64,000 bases of DNA from the NCBI RefSeq assembly GCF_001761485.1, contig NC_090770.1, forward strand, positions 372,001 through 436,000, in the 5' to 3' direction. The notes under the pieces were generated by a model that saw nothing but the letters and a program-made list of their open reading frames with translations, did no database searches and was not told the DNA's origin. Made by a program: the position numbers and the translations under genes. Source of the DNA: Yarrowia lipolytica. Taxonomy: Eukaryota > Ascomycota > Dipodascomycetes > Dipodascales. Below, in pieces: positions 10,267 through 20,116 of this stretch (its first letter is position 1; every line of letters begins with the position of its first letter).

Positions 10267-11745
10267 CTAAAGAAGAGCAACGGCAACACCTCCAAGAACA
10301 GCCATCATTGAGACGGTCTGGACAACACCGCCGTTCTTCTTCTTGTCGGTAGAAGAGGCGGAGGCAGAGGGGGAGGAGGAGGCGGCAGCCGAGGTGGCGG
10401 AGGGCTCAGAAGCAGAAGAGGCGGAAGAGGAGGCATCGGGCTTGGCAGCTCGCTTCTTGGGGTGGCCGTTGAACAGGTTCTTGGCGTCAATCACCACAGT
10501 AGGGTCCTTAATCTCGTTACCATCCTTGTCCTTGATGGTGTAGTTGGTCTTGAGGTTCTGAGGGATGTCGACAATCTTTCCAACGTTGTTGTTGCCAGAG
10601 CCAGACTTGATGGTGTCGAGCACGGGAGAAGGAGGCAGGTCGGTGGTGGAGTTGAAGGACTGGTCGGTCTTCTTGATCAGAGTAGAGTTGCACTGCTTGA
10701 TGGTGGGCTCGGATCCGAGAGAAGAGGCAGAGCCGGAGGGCTTGGAGATGTTGGCGTAGGCCTTCTGCAGGTTGTAGTAGTCCTCCTTGAGCTCAATGTT
10801 ACCATCGCTGTCAATTTCGACCAGACCGTAGTTGTTGGCCTCCTCAGAGTACTCGTAGATGAGTCCTCCAGAGAAGGTGTCCTTGAGGCCGCCGTACAAA
10901 CCCTGGTCGACCTCGTCAAAGGTTCGGGGTCGCACCTTGTTGCAGCCGTACTCGGAGAAGATGAGGGGGATGGCCGAGTCAGCGTAAGAGGAGTTGATGG
11001 TGCCGTAGCCGGAGTTGTCCCAGGTGGCGCCTCCGCACCACTGGTAGGTGTTGAGGCCGTAAAAGTCGGATCGCACCTCCTCGTCGCCGCACTCGAGGTA
11101 TTGCCATCCAGCAATACCGAGGGTGGTATCATCGGCAGCAGAGTAGCCGACGGGGATATCCCGGTCTCCATGGTTGGAGATGTAGGCCTTCATGTCTCGC
11201 TGAAGAGCCTTGATGTAGGGAGGCACGGTCTCGGCGTTTTCCTTGTTGTTGAAGACCTCGTTACCGGAGAAGAAGCCCAGCACGTTGGGGTAGCCCATGA
11301 AGGCGTCCAGGAAGCCGAAGACTCGGTTGACGTAACCGGCGTTGTAAGAGCCCTTGGGGTCGTCTCGGTTCAGCGACTGGCCGCCCAGGGGAGTGTTGAC
11401 GTCCAGAATCACGTAGATGCCGGCACCGTTGAGAATGGACATGCACTCATCGTGGTTGATCCAGGGAGACAGGGTGTAGACTCGGATGGTGTTAACGCCC
11501 AGCTTCTGCAGAATGTACGCGTCTCGAAGGCACGTGTCCACGTCTGACAGCGCGTCCGAGTCAGCCGAGTCCGAGTAGCCAGACGCTCCACCGGGCTGGT
11601 AGTCGATACCAATCACCTGGAAGATTTCATCCTCGGAAGACGAGTTGCCGGGCTTGACAAACTTGTTGCCTCGAATCTCAATGGGCACGAGGGCGGACAC
11701 GGAGGCCGCGAGAGCGGATAGCGAGAGAATAGAAGTTGGTTTCAT
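10267..11745 (-). CDS. GH72 1,3-beta-glucanosyltransferase, GPI-anchored (Gas/Phr family)
   Basis: The product is 492 aa. A signal peptide covers about residues 1-18 (MKPTSILSLSALAASVSA). The GH72 domain spans about 20-335. The catalytic acid/base is Glu163 in FFSGNEV and the nucleophile is Glu265 in IFSEYGCN, both matching family positions. No cysteine-rich X8 (CBM43) domain follows, so it belongs with the Gas3/4/5-type subgroup. A Ser/Ala-rich tail (about 440-475) leads to a C-terminal hydrophobic GPI signal. The enzyme would cut and rejoin beta-1,3-glucan at the outer face of the plasma membrane during wall growth. The ATG at 11745 precedes the signal peptide directly. Confidence 0.93.
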   Translation of the reverse strand: MKPTSILSLSALAASVSALVPIEIRGNKFVKPGNSSSEDEIFQVIGIDYQPGGASGYSDSADSDALSDVDTCLRDAYILQKLGVNTIRVYTLSPWINHDECMSILNGAGIYVILDVNTPLGGQSLNRDDPKGSYNAGYVNRVFGFLDAFMGYPNVLGFFSGNEVFNNKENAETVPPYIKALQRDMKAYISNHGDRDIPVGYSAADDTTLGIAGWQYLECGDEEVRSDFYGLNTYQWCGGATWDNSGYGTINSSYADSAIPLIFSEYGCNKVRPRTFDEVDQGLYGGLKDTFSGGLIYEYSEEANNYGLVEIDSDGNIELKEDYYNLQKAYANISKPSGSASSLGSEPTIKQCNSTLIKKTDQSFNSTTDLPPSPVLDTIKSGSGNNNVGKIVDIPQNLKTNYTIKDKDGNEIKDPTVVIDAKNLFNGHPKKRAAKPDASSSASSASEPSATSAAASSSPSASASSTDKKKNGGVVQTVSMMAVLGGVAVALL

Positions 11746-13544
11746 TTTTTGGGGGGTGGTGACGACAAATTAGTGGTGTAGAGAAAAAGAGGACCCTCCT
11801 GGTGTTATAATTTACGCCATAGAGTTACACTTTGGGGATACTGTGCGTAAGTAGAGTTACGGTTTGAGGGAGTGCGGGTGGGGAGCGATGATACTTGGAA
11901 GTAAAAACTACGTTTGTGGTGTGACGAGGTGTTTGTTGGGGTTGCGCAATATATAAAGCTGCGGGCCCGCTCAGTTTTGTCATCTTTCTCTGCCCCATTT
12001 GCCTACCCAAACCCTCTGCGCTCCATCTAGATGGTCGATGCTAACCCGCTCGGCGTGCATTCCAACTCTAACTGGAATGTAAGGTCATCGAGGCGGCCTG
12101 CGTCAACAGCGCGGAGAATGTGAGCAGTGAAAAAGACGAGGGTGGATATCGTTGTCGCCGCGGCCAATCATGTGACCGCGAAAAAAAAAAAAATCCCGCT
12201 GACTCATCGACCGAGGACCCTTTCCACTCCATCTTTCCTGGCCACTCCTCCTGTTGTGCGAGTCCCTCTGACAGGGGTCTGGAATAGGAGACAAACTATC
12301 GTGTCAATCTCACACGCGAACTAATATACGCAGAGCGTGATTATTGACGGGAGACGCAACAGAGCACACAGCGAGGGCAAGTCGCAACAGACAAAGGCAT
12401 ATATTTTAATCGACCGCCGGTCACGTGACGAAAACAGACGCTAGCGCTCCAGGCACCTACCGCACGCCTCATCGCTTGGTCCATGTCAAAAGGCTTGTTT
12501 TACAGATGTCAGCCACACCCGTGCCGTTCTTAAAAATAACCCATATCGCCTAACCTTGAAATCCCCGCATGTAAGCGAGGTTTGGGTTGAAAAATTGAGG
12601 GGGAAATTGGCAAAGAGGATAAGTACAGTGAAAGTACAAATACATTGTAGTAAGTGCGAGTGAGGAAGACGGATGGGCTATAATGCGGGCAATGATACAA
12701 ATTTAGTTGTTCGTGCTGAAGGAGAATAACAGTGTGTTGTTGCGTGTTGATGTGGTGTTGGTGTGAGTTTTCGGTTGTTGACGTTAGTGTTGGCGTGTTG
12801 GTGTTGATGTTGGTGTTGATGTTGGTGTTGATGTTGGTGTTGATGTTGGTAAGTTATTGAGTCTCAGAGTCTTAAGAAATGTCAACTAAGGTTTCAACTA
12901 TATGTAGTTGGATAATTTGGCAAACACGTATACAATACGATTTTGGGGGGTTATATGACGATTCGAGGTATCAAATGTGAATCCCCTGAATTGTGTCTCT
13001 CAAATGGTAGTGATTTCTTGTCGATAAAATCCCTGGAAGGTCTAATAGGAACCCCCAGGTGAATTTTCTCGTTAACTAAAATCTCAACTAGTTCAACTAA
13101 ATAAAATGAATATGGGCCGCATCTATACCAAGCGGACCACATGTGGGTATATGAAGGTGCTCGATTTCAGTTCTTTCTAGTCATGTTATTGTACAAGTAG
13201 TATAGTACGAGTACTAGTATTCAAGTTCCATAAGCCCCCTATTGCACAAGTACCGTCTTTTCTGCCCTTCCTGTCGCAGATGGTGCTTTGTTGAGATGGT
13301 ACGAGTACGACTACAAGTATAAGGATGCACAATGATGGATGTACTGTACATACAAGTATATCCCAGGTAACAAAAGTCTGTAAAATTTTGTTCTGCTCCA
13401 CGAAAGGAGAATTGACTTGAATATCACTCGTCAGTGCTGTCAGCTACAAGCATCGATATTTCCCTGGCCTACCTCCACTCGCTCTACTTGTACACTGCGT
13501 TCCTTTTTTCATATTCTCTAACCTGACTCCTAGAGCGGACAAAG
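11746..13544. other. 1.8-kb region: GH72 promoter, plus-strand promoter-like segment, microsatellite
   Basis: It contains the GH72 gene promoter next to 11745. A TATATAAA box on the plus strand at 11950-11957 is followed 74 bp later by ATG at 12031, which opens a 30-codon frame. A GTAAGG donor-like site lies at 12079, and CTGACAG at 12268-12274 could be an acceptor. Joining them would code about 37 residues, which I do not recognise. A 12-bp tandem repeat lies at 12798-12850. The rest is A/T-rich with recurring GTAC words. Confidence 0.45.
12798..12850. repeat. 12-bp tandem repeat (TTGGTGTTGATG), 4.4 copies
   Basis: Four perfect head-to-tail copies of TTGGTGTTGATG begin at 12798, 12810, 12822 and 12834, followed by TTGGT. 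Looser TTG/GTG repeats extend upstream to about 12727. Confidence 0.9.
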
Positions 13545-13580
13545 TTTTTTTTTTTTTTTTTTTTTTTTCTTTTTTTTTTC
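13545..13580. repeat. Poly-T tract (T24-C-T10-C)
   Basis: A run of 24 T, one C, ten T and one C lies about 125 bp upstream of the F-box ATG. Poly(dA:dT) tracts at this distance commonly keep promoters nucleosome-free, but function here is inferred from position only. Confidence 0.85.
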
Positions 13581-13703
13581 TTGGGTAAAGACAGGACATA
13601 GTTGGCGTGCTTGGAGTGGGCATTTGAGACGCACAAAAATCATCTTTTCTTTCCGACAACACTGAAATATATACACACGGTGGCGGCGCGACACCACACA
13701 GCC

Positions 13704-14732
13704 ATGGGGTTCGTGGGAGTACAACAGGCGTCGTCGCGACCCACTGGCAAGACAAGAAGACATCCGCCCGTGACCTATATGAAGCGCCGAATGCTGATTC
13801 CTAAACATCTTCGAGTGAGGAAGAAACGAAAACCCAACCACGTACCTTTTCTCGACGGGCTTCCGCTGGAGATTCTAGAGCAGATTTTCGTCGAGTCGGC
13901 CAACCCGGACTTGGTGCTCGTCAACAAGGCCATTTTCTCCGCGCTCAACTCCACGTGCATATTTTTGCGCTCCAGCATGCTTCTCAACTGGGTTGAGAAG
14001 AAGGAGCCCGAAAGAGTGGAGACCAGAGAAACCACAGCTACGGCAGAACCGGAGCAACAGGAGCAACAGGAACAAAATGGACAGACCGGGGAAATGACAC
14101 AGGAGCAGATCGACCAGGACATCAACAACCACATTCATCATCCTCAGACATTCCATATTGACGACATGGTGGTGGATCCGCCGGCACCACCCCAACAGGA
14201 CAACACTGACATCGCCCAGAGAGCCCCAGCCAAATACACTCTGCCGGTGGAGCAGCTCAAGTGGAAGTTTGTGACGAGAGAGCTGCTGGAGAGTCTGGAT
14301 GTTGAAGTCTCGGGCACTTACATTCCAAGTACCTACGCAGCTGTCGACGCCACACAGCGACAGAAAGATCTGCTACCATTGCTCAAAAAGAGCGGCCTCA
14401 AGTTCCAGAACCTCAGCCAGGTGATTTCCAAGGCTGCCATCGACGCTGACCACTTCAAGCATCTTGTCAAACTCGACTTTGGACCGCCGACAATTGCCTG
14501 TCTGATCGCTGCTCTTCGTGCTACCAATGGAGAAGACCTGCTGAAAAGCAGGAGCAACATGGACCTGCTGCCCAACTGGCTCATCCGGTCCGGCTATTAC
14601 GTCGACAAACTGTCCAGTGACGAGCTCTGGAGCTTCCTGGTGGCCTATCCGGACAGAAATCTCGTCCGGTACTTTTTGCAGCTCGGTGTCGTTCCTAGTG
14701 AAAGACTGTTGCATCAGATTCCTGCCTTGTAG
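13704..14732 (+). CDS. F-box protein, substrate unknown
   Basis: The product is 342 aa from the ATG at 13704. An in-frame upstream ATG at 13602 would add 34 residues, but the later start fits better, because the upstream extension looks non-coding. After a basic N-terminus (MKRRMLIPKHLRVRKKRKP), an F-box lies near residues 48-85: PFLDGLPLEILEQIFVESAN, then LVNKAIFSALN. A Glu/Gln-rich low-complexity segment (about 105-145) follows, then a helical C-terminus with repeats resembling LVKLDFGPPTIACLIAALRA and NLVRYFLQLGVVPSE. F-box proteins recruit substrates to SCF ubiquitin ligases through Skp1. The target cannot be read from the sequence. Confidence 0.75.
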   Translation: MGFVGVQQASSRPTGKTRRHPPVTYMKRRMLIPKHLRVRKKRKPNHVPFLDGLPLEILEQIFVESANPDLVLVNKAIFSALNSTCIFLRSSMLLNWVEKKEPERVETRETTATAEPEQQEQQEQNGQTGEMTQEQIDQDINNHIHHPQTFHIDDMVVDPPAPPQQDNTDIAQRAPAKYTLPVEQLKWKFVTRELLESLDVEVSGTYIPSTYAAVDATQRQKDLLPLLKKSGLKFQNLSQVISKAAIDADHFKHLVKLDFGPPTIACLIAALRATNGEDLLKSRSNMDLLPNWLIRSGYYVDKLSSDELWSFLVAYPDRNLVRYFLQLGVVPSERLLHQIPAL

Positions 14733-15310
14733 AGTCAAGGACCTACTGATATATTTATTAATGCATTTATATAACTGATCGATGGCGTATGTACTTGAGT
14801 CTACAGTAAGTAATTAAACGAATCTTCCCAAAGACTAGTGTCAAAATAACCACTGAAACTTCGCGGTTTCGATTGCACTTGTTTCGGGCTTGTAACGCCT
14901 TTAGTACATACGCTGGTAACGAGAAATATGCTCTAGTTGCTGGAATGTTCGGTGATTACTGAAGACATGAATATTGTACCAGAACTCAACCGACAAAAGT
15001 GCTATACCGGATAAGGACATGTCTTACTACAATTCCGCCCGTATTGTACCTGCTACCCTTGTCTGTGTACTCTTTGTCTTTCTGACTAAGATTTATCGTG
15101 TATCACGAGCGCTATTATCCTTAGCGCGTATCGAAACCTAACAAGGAATGCTGATACAATGATACGAGTGGATGCGACACCAGCTTAACACGGAAGTCCC
15201 GAACTACAAATACACGTTCTTGTCATCTACAACGTCTTTCCACTTCGGACCATCCCCCCGCCTCCAACCCCCCTTCTAGGTCATACTCATGCATATATAA
15301 ATAAATATCG
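14733..15310. other. Convergent 3' intergenic region, nothing recognisable
   Basis: It separates the 3' ends of the F-box gene (plus) and the PY-motif membrane protein gene (minus). I see no coding frame or RNA fold. Confidence 0.5.
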
Positions 15311-16342
15311 TCAGACTCTCTGGCGCGCTATATCGCCTTCAATGTAATAGTCCTCGTCTGAGCCCCGCTCATAATCAATGTCCGTTTCGTCCTCCTCCGT
15401 CACCTCTTTCGAGTGCATGGAGGGACCCTTGGATAGTCGTTGTGGATGCTTGTTTTGGTTTGGTGGTTTCTGCCGCTGTTCTGAAAGCCGCCGAAGTTCT
15501 CGCGACACCCGAGGATTCGTCATTTGGCGTGACAGCTCGTATGACTGCCGCGGCAGCTCAAACGACTCTCTCCGGTGTGCGGCATCGGGGCTGGAGTCGC
15601 CCACCACCTCATCGTACACTGGAGGCGTGCTCTGACGCATCTCTGGTGATGGTGATGAGTCGTGGCCGTCGTAGAGCGGCAGTGGTTCGTCTCTGTCCTC
15701 GTCCTCGTTTTGCTCCCGTGACGGTTGTCTGTTGCGTTGTCTGTGGCGGAACGAGAACGCCGAGTACCAAATGTCCTGACTTGGCTCAGTCATGTTCTGC
15801 GAGCCGAGATCCAGGCGCAATGCCTGGTTGCGTAGCGACGCCCGTCGCAGGCGGCGCTCATTGGTCCTGCGGCGCCTGACACACGCAAAGATGACGATGC
15901 ATACGAGGGCCAGAGGCAACAGCAGGAAGAAGAGCCATAGGTACTTGAGGTTGCGCGACGAGCCTGAATCTTCGTCGCCGTCGTCGGACCATGAGTCCAC
16001 GTCGCCGTCATTGTCCGGGTCTGTTCCCGTCACGTTGGTGCCCGGCAGCTTGACCAACACCATGGTGGAATTGTGTTGCTTGCCCTCCTTTTTGTGGTCG
16101 CCGCCCTGCGACATATTGTTATGCACGACGGTGGCGAGGGCCGAGTAGTTGAACACCGTGGTGAATGTGGTCTTGTCCAACGAGACCGTGTATGTCTGCA
16201 TCACCGGGCGGCTGGTGTGCACCGTGGTTGAAGTGTGGTTTTGTGTTCCATGCGAATCGTGCGACGAGTGGAAGGTGGAAACCGTCAACGTGTCTGCACC
16301 TGCCAACGTCGCCACCGCTGCCAGCGCTAGCACTGCTCTCAT
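15311..16342 (-). CDS. Single-pass membrane protein with PY motifs, possible Rsp5 adaptor
   Basis: The product is 343 aa from the ATG at 16342, which starts a clean signal peptide (MRAVLALAAVATLAGA). A Ser/Thr-rich luminal part carries N-glycosylation sequons (NHT, NYS, NMS, NST, NVT) and an acidic juxtamembrane block. One membrane segment spans about 133-154 (YLWLFFLLLPLALVCIVIFACV), followed by RRRR and a long cytosolic tail. The tail has two WW-ligand motifs, LPLY at 221-224 and PPVY at 240-243. This layout is like fungal type I adaptors such as Rcr1/Rcr2 that bind the Rsp5 ubiquitin ligase. That role is inference from topology and motifs; I cannot show homology. No clear catalytic domain is present. 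Confidence 0.7.
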   Translation of the reverse strand: MRAVLALAAVATLAGADTLTVSTFHSSHDSHGTQNHTSTTVHTSRPVMQTYTVSLDKTTFTTVFNYSALATVVHNNMSQGGDHKKEGKQHNSTMVLVKLPGTNVTGTDPDNDGDVDSWSDDGDEDSGSSRNLKYLWLFFLLLPLALVCIVIFACVRRRRTNERRLRRASLRNQALRLDLGSQNMTEPSQDIWYSAFSFRHRQRNRQPSREQNEDEDRDEPLPLYDGHDSSPSPEMRQSTPPVYDEVVGDSSPDAAHRRESFELPRQSYELSRQMTNPRVSRELRRLSEQRQKPPNQNKHPQRLSKGPSMHSKEVTEEDETDIDYERGSDEDYYIEGDIARQRV

Positions 16343-17084
16343 TGTGGAACGGGCGCGGAAGGAGTAGAGATTCTGGTGCAATCCGAGAGTGGTGAGTTGA
16401 GCAAGGAGGCGATGTTAAAGTTGTTAAGTTGGGTTGGTGCGTTTGTCAAGCAGTGGTGAATATGTAGTGTACGAGTTGTGGTGGTCATAAAAGCGACTGT
16501 TTATCACAGTTGTTGTGTCGCGGGTGAAAGTGCGCCCCTGATGAAACAGTATATATAGCCCTGTATTCTCTACTTTTGCACCAGTCATTACCGGTAATAC
16601 TGCTGCCGCACCCTCGACCGCAGAACCTAAACCTCGATAATAGTGGAGCTATGCACAAGCCACCTGTCAAGGTGCATACTCCGACACACTACCTCCGAGA
16701 CCACGGACTTTGCCAAGGAGCGGATTAGTGTCATCAGGGGCTTGGAGGGGCGACAGCCTGAGGCATGGCGCGCGTCCGCGGCTGTATTTGGCTCGACTTT
16801 GGCACTTGTTGCGCCTCGGAAAAACTCTCAAAAATAAAACCTCGGATAACGACCCTTGAACCGCCTCTTTATGCGGCAATATCTCCACGTGCAGAGTGAC
16901 TAGACGGCGACTGAGGTGAGGATGCCTGAGAGGGCAGAGCCGCGTGCAGAGCGCGTTTTGGGCGGCCGTTGGAGAGCACTCAGAGGGCTGTATACCACGT
17001 GCTGGATTACACGTGACGGCCTTCTACGGTCTCCTCCTAAGATCATCTCTTCGTCTCTTATCGCAACAAGATTTACATTATTGT

Positions 17085-17120
<36 letters not shown>

Positions 17121-18021
17121 GAGCATAAGCACTGCCGGATGTCTCACTGAAAGACAACAATTGATGACTGTCGAGTTTCTGACATCCTACATGGTCCCTA
17201 TACGGGAGAAAAAGGCGATACTTGTACGAGTACGGGTATTCGCAGTTATCAGATCGTGAGGAGACGAGGTCACAGCTTACACCGAAAATCCTCTAACTAT
17301 GATGTCCGTTGGTGAAATATGCATCCATTTTTAGGACAGTAGGAGCATGATGGGGCAAGATTTTGCCAATAATATCGGCGAAACGCGAAAAAAAAATTCG
17401 CCGTAGGGTAGAGTCTGGGTCTGTGGTGTATAGGGAACCGTACTGAACCGGTATTTGTTGGCATTGGTCGGTATTGGTTGGTATTCGCAGTACACATTTC
17501 CAGGAGCAGTGGAAGTTGTACAGTACGAGTACATACTGTAACATTGTGTGTCTCGGTTGATCGATATAATTAGTCGATATACTGAGACAACGCTGTCAGA
17601 CCTATGAGACAGAGCTCACGGAGGCAAGAGAGCCCAAAAGATTCCTTCCGACGTATTACGAGTTTCTTCCATTCCATGTCAGATCCCGCATCTATTAATA
17701 TCTCGTTACTTCAGGTTATTCTCTGCTCTTTCAGACTGTCCCTAGATACTGTAATTACTGTGCAGTATGTATTGTAGTTGAACTTATCTCTGAATTCTAA
17801 CCCCATAGTTAGTATCTGGGATACTCTAACTGTAATTCCCAACAACTCCAACTACAATACAAAGACAATCTAAACTCAAGCAGCCCAAGGCACCCACATA
17901 AAGTTCATCGAGGCACCATCCGGTACAGATTTTGCGTGCCAGTATCAAATCAATCGCATCATCAACTCGTACAAGTACCTTTATCATATCCAATCGTCTT
18001 TGTACGCGTGAATCCATTACC
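16343..18021. other. 1.7-kb intergenic region with an A33 tract
   Basis: It lies between two divergent genes (minus to the left, plus to the right), so it holds both promoters. It contains poly-A 17086-17118, repeated GTAC-type words near 17221-17245 and 17515-17540, and the repeated phrase TTGGTCGGTATTGGTTGGTATT near 17462-17483. No convincing coding frame is seen. Confidence 0.5.
17086..17118. repeat. Homopolymer A33
   Basis: Thirty-three consecutive A on the plus strand, with no coding frame or element recognisable upstream. It could be the tail of a decayed retroposon, but nothing on its 5' side supports that. Confidence 0.85.
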
Positions 18022-18474
18022 ATGCCCAGTGTTCAAAGCCCATTGGAGTCTCTGAAACTCGGGAAACCGAGACCTGAATACGCCAATGTCGAATCACAGC
18101 TGGAAGCGCTTCAGAAAGAGCCTCCTACCGCGAGATCGACCCCAAACTACCTCAATGTGAACTTTTACAAGTTGGGGATCGCTCTGTGTTTCTTCAACGG
18201 GGCTCTGGACTCGGTGGAGTACTTCAACAAACCGTCGGGTAAGTTTTCGCAGTGTGCTCCAGGGTTGTATCCGTCGTGGTTCCCAGACCCCAACGATTCG
18301 GGTAAGGACCTCGTCATCAAGTTTGGGGAGCCGCTCCAGAAAGGAGGAGGAACGAAAAAGGAAGCCATCGACATATGGCTGCGATGGAAGAACTTCCAGG
18401 TGGAAATGCCGACGAAAAACTGGGACGAGGCCAAAGACGTGGTTTGGTGTCAGTTGGTGGTGTTCCAGGAGTGA
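18022..18474 (+). CDS. Small protein of unknown function (150 aa)
   Basis: ATG at 18022 in ACCATGCCC context; 150 aa. There is no signal peptide or membrane segment. The text has normal globular composition: YLNVNFYKLGIALCFFNG, YPSWFPDPNDSGKDLVIKFG, IDIWLRWKNFQVEMP. I do not recognise a family. The open frame extends 30 codons upstream to a non-ATG codon, so the ATG here is the natural start. It is followed after 315 bp by another small unknown gene on the same strand. Confidence 0.6.
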   Translation: MPSVQSPLESLKLGKPRPEYANVESQLEALQKEPPTARSTPNYLNVNFYKLGIALCFFNGALDSVEYFNKPSGKFSQCAPGLYPSWFPDPNDSGKDLVIKFGEPLQKGGGTKKEAIDIWLRWKNFQVEMPTKNWDEAKDVVWCQLVVFQE

Positions 18475-18789
18475 TCCTAGCCATCGGTAGCAGATTTATG
18501 ACAGAATTCAGTTGAATGAGTGCTTGGATTCTTTTCGGTGCAGTCTTGCCGTTTATACACTCACAATCAACCTGCTTGTCAGGCATAATGCTGTAAATGA
18601 ACAGCATTATTGGCACAAGTAATGATCATGATGAGACGTCTACCATTAATGCTCGCACTTATATCACCATAAGCCCCATGGCTCCGATCATCATTCACCT
18701 TAGATAACTATTGGGGCTGGTTTGAGGCTGCACACCAACGGCGTACATATACAAGCAGCTGGCGTACAAGAACCATCATTCCTGCACAC
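18475..18789. other. Short intergenic region between two small unknown genes
   Basis: 315 bp with a near-palindromic AATGCTGTAAATGAACAGCATT at about 18587-18608, possibly a 3' hairpin of the upstream gene. Nothing else is recognisable. Confidence 0.4.
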
Positions 18790-19341
18790 ATGATGAGAGA
18801 AACTAGCAACGCAACATCCTACGGAACGGTCGAAAACGAGCGGTTTCTGTTCCTCGATATTCCCGGCTGCAGCTTACTGGGTCTCTACGTCCACCGGCAG
18901 TCTCGTTCCCTAATGTGCAGTTTTTCCAAACCGCAGGAAGAAGACCGACAGCGCACTGTGCACAAGACTCTGGAGATCTCTGCCGATATTCGTGGAGACT
19001 GTGACTGGGAATACCTCTATATTGGCAGAGAGTCGCATTTCTACGTGAAAATAGCCGCTGATAATGGGGCCTTTACTTACCTCTACAACTCGCAGACAAA
19101 CACGTTCACCAAGATACGCCAGTACCAGTACAACTCGGCCAAGAGATGGTACCTTGAATCTCATATGCCGTCACCCGAGGAAAAGTACGTGTCTAAAACC
19201 AGAGACCTTTCAGCAGGAGAAGAGTACATGTTTGTTCGGAGATCCCAACCTGAGCCTTACAAAAGCTACTGTACCACAGAAAAGTCAACTCTGAGGAAGG
19301 ATAGGATGATCGAGGGGCCTTCTTATATCAGTGACATCTAA
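18790..19341 (+). CDS. Protein of unknown function (183 aa)
   Basis: The product is 183 aa from ATGATG at 18790. It is rich in aromatic and beta-strand-forming residues: FLFLDIPGCSLLGLYVHRQS, EYLYIGRESHFYVKIAADNG, FTYLYNSQTNTFTKIRQYQY. There is no signal peptide or membrane segment. The beta-rich pattern could be a small barrel or sandwich, but I cannot name a family. It is not an obvious paralogue of its upstream neighbour. Confidence 0.6.
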   Translation: MMRETSNATSYGTVENERFLFLDIPGCSLLGLYVHRQSRSLMCSFSKPQEEDRQRTVHKTLEISADIRGDCDWEYLYIGRESHFYVKIAADNGAFTYLYNSQTNTFTKIRQYQYNSAKRWYLESHMPSPEEKYVSKTRDLSAGEEYMFVRRSQPEPYKSYCTTEKSTLRKDRMIEGPSYISDI

Positions 19342-20116
19342 GAGTACAGTACACTGTACATATACAATCGTGGACAGGACATTATGTCGAAAAGTGACCG
19401 CTTCAGCGACCCGGAGACAAAGTTCGGACTATTTCCATCTTCAATATATTCTCGTTTCAATCAGGTTCTCATTAGGACTGTATGAGAAGTGATTTTCATT
19501 GGAACAGCCCCAATTTTGAGACTTTCTCTGTATATTTAGAGTTTCTGATAAAAGATAAGATAAGAAATTTTAATTTTCTCATAAAACATTTTATATACTA
19601 ACAAGTACAGTACTTACTGTACTGTTCTTGTACTGTAGGGGATGTAAGTATTTGTACGATTCCGAGTACTTGTCGACTGGTTAATTTGAGTGATTAGTAA
19701 ACAACATACTGCTGTAACTTCAGCAACTCTTGTAAGCACTCCGATGGCGCTCGAGTAGAGACCTCTCTTTGAAATCACTCAAGTTGGATATACAATCTCG
19801 GTTTCTTCAACAAGCTAACAAGCCAGAGTGGAACCTGTACATACTGTGCGATATTTGTACTTGTAATGATGTGATATATACTCACACATCTGCTTAATAA
19901 TCAACTCTTAGATGGTATTTCTGCAACGAAATCAAAGGAACCTGTACTTTCAAACAACTAATAATCTAGAGTGTAGCTACAGGAAATGTACATACTGTGC
20001 AGCACTCGTACAATATGTGATGTACCTGTACTTCCGATTGTTTGGGCGGATATAACGAGTTGAGGTTATATGGAAATATATAATACAAGTTTGTTCCTTG
20101 TCACAATTCTGTTTAG
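19342..20116. other. Intergenic DNA dense in GTAC words with a diverged direct repeat
   Basis: No gene is seen. Two related segments of roughly 70 bp (about 19815-19885 and 19955-20030) share TGTACATACTGTGC at about 19841 and 19988 and alignable flanks. Many GTACTTGTAC/TACTGTAC-type words lie at 19340-19365 and 19600-19675. Confidence 0.5.

Noticed and set aside
10462-11547. 361-codon plus-strand frame opposite the GH72 gene
   Set aside because: Shadow of a strongly codon-biased gene. The Val/Gly/Leu-rich text has no motif, while the minus strand has a complete GH72 enzyme.
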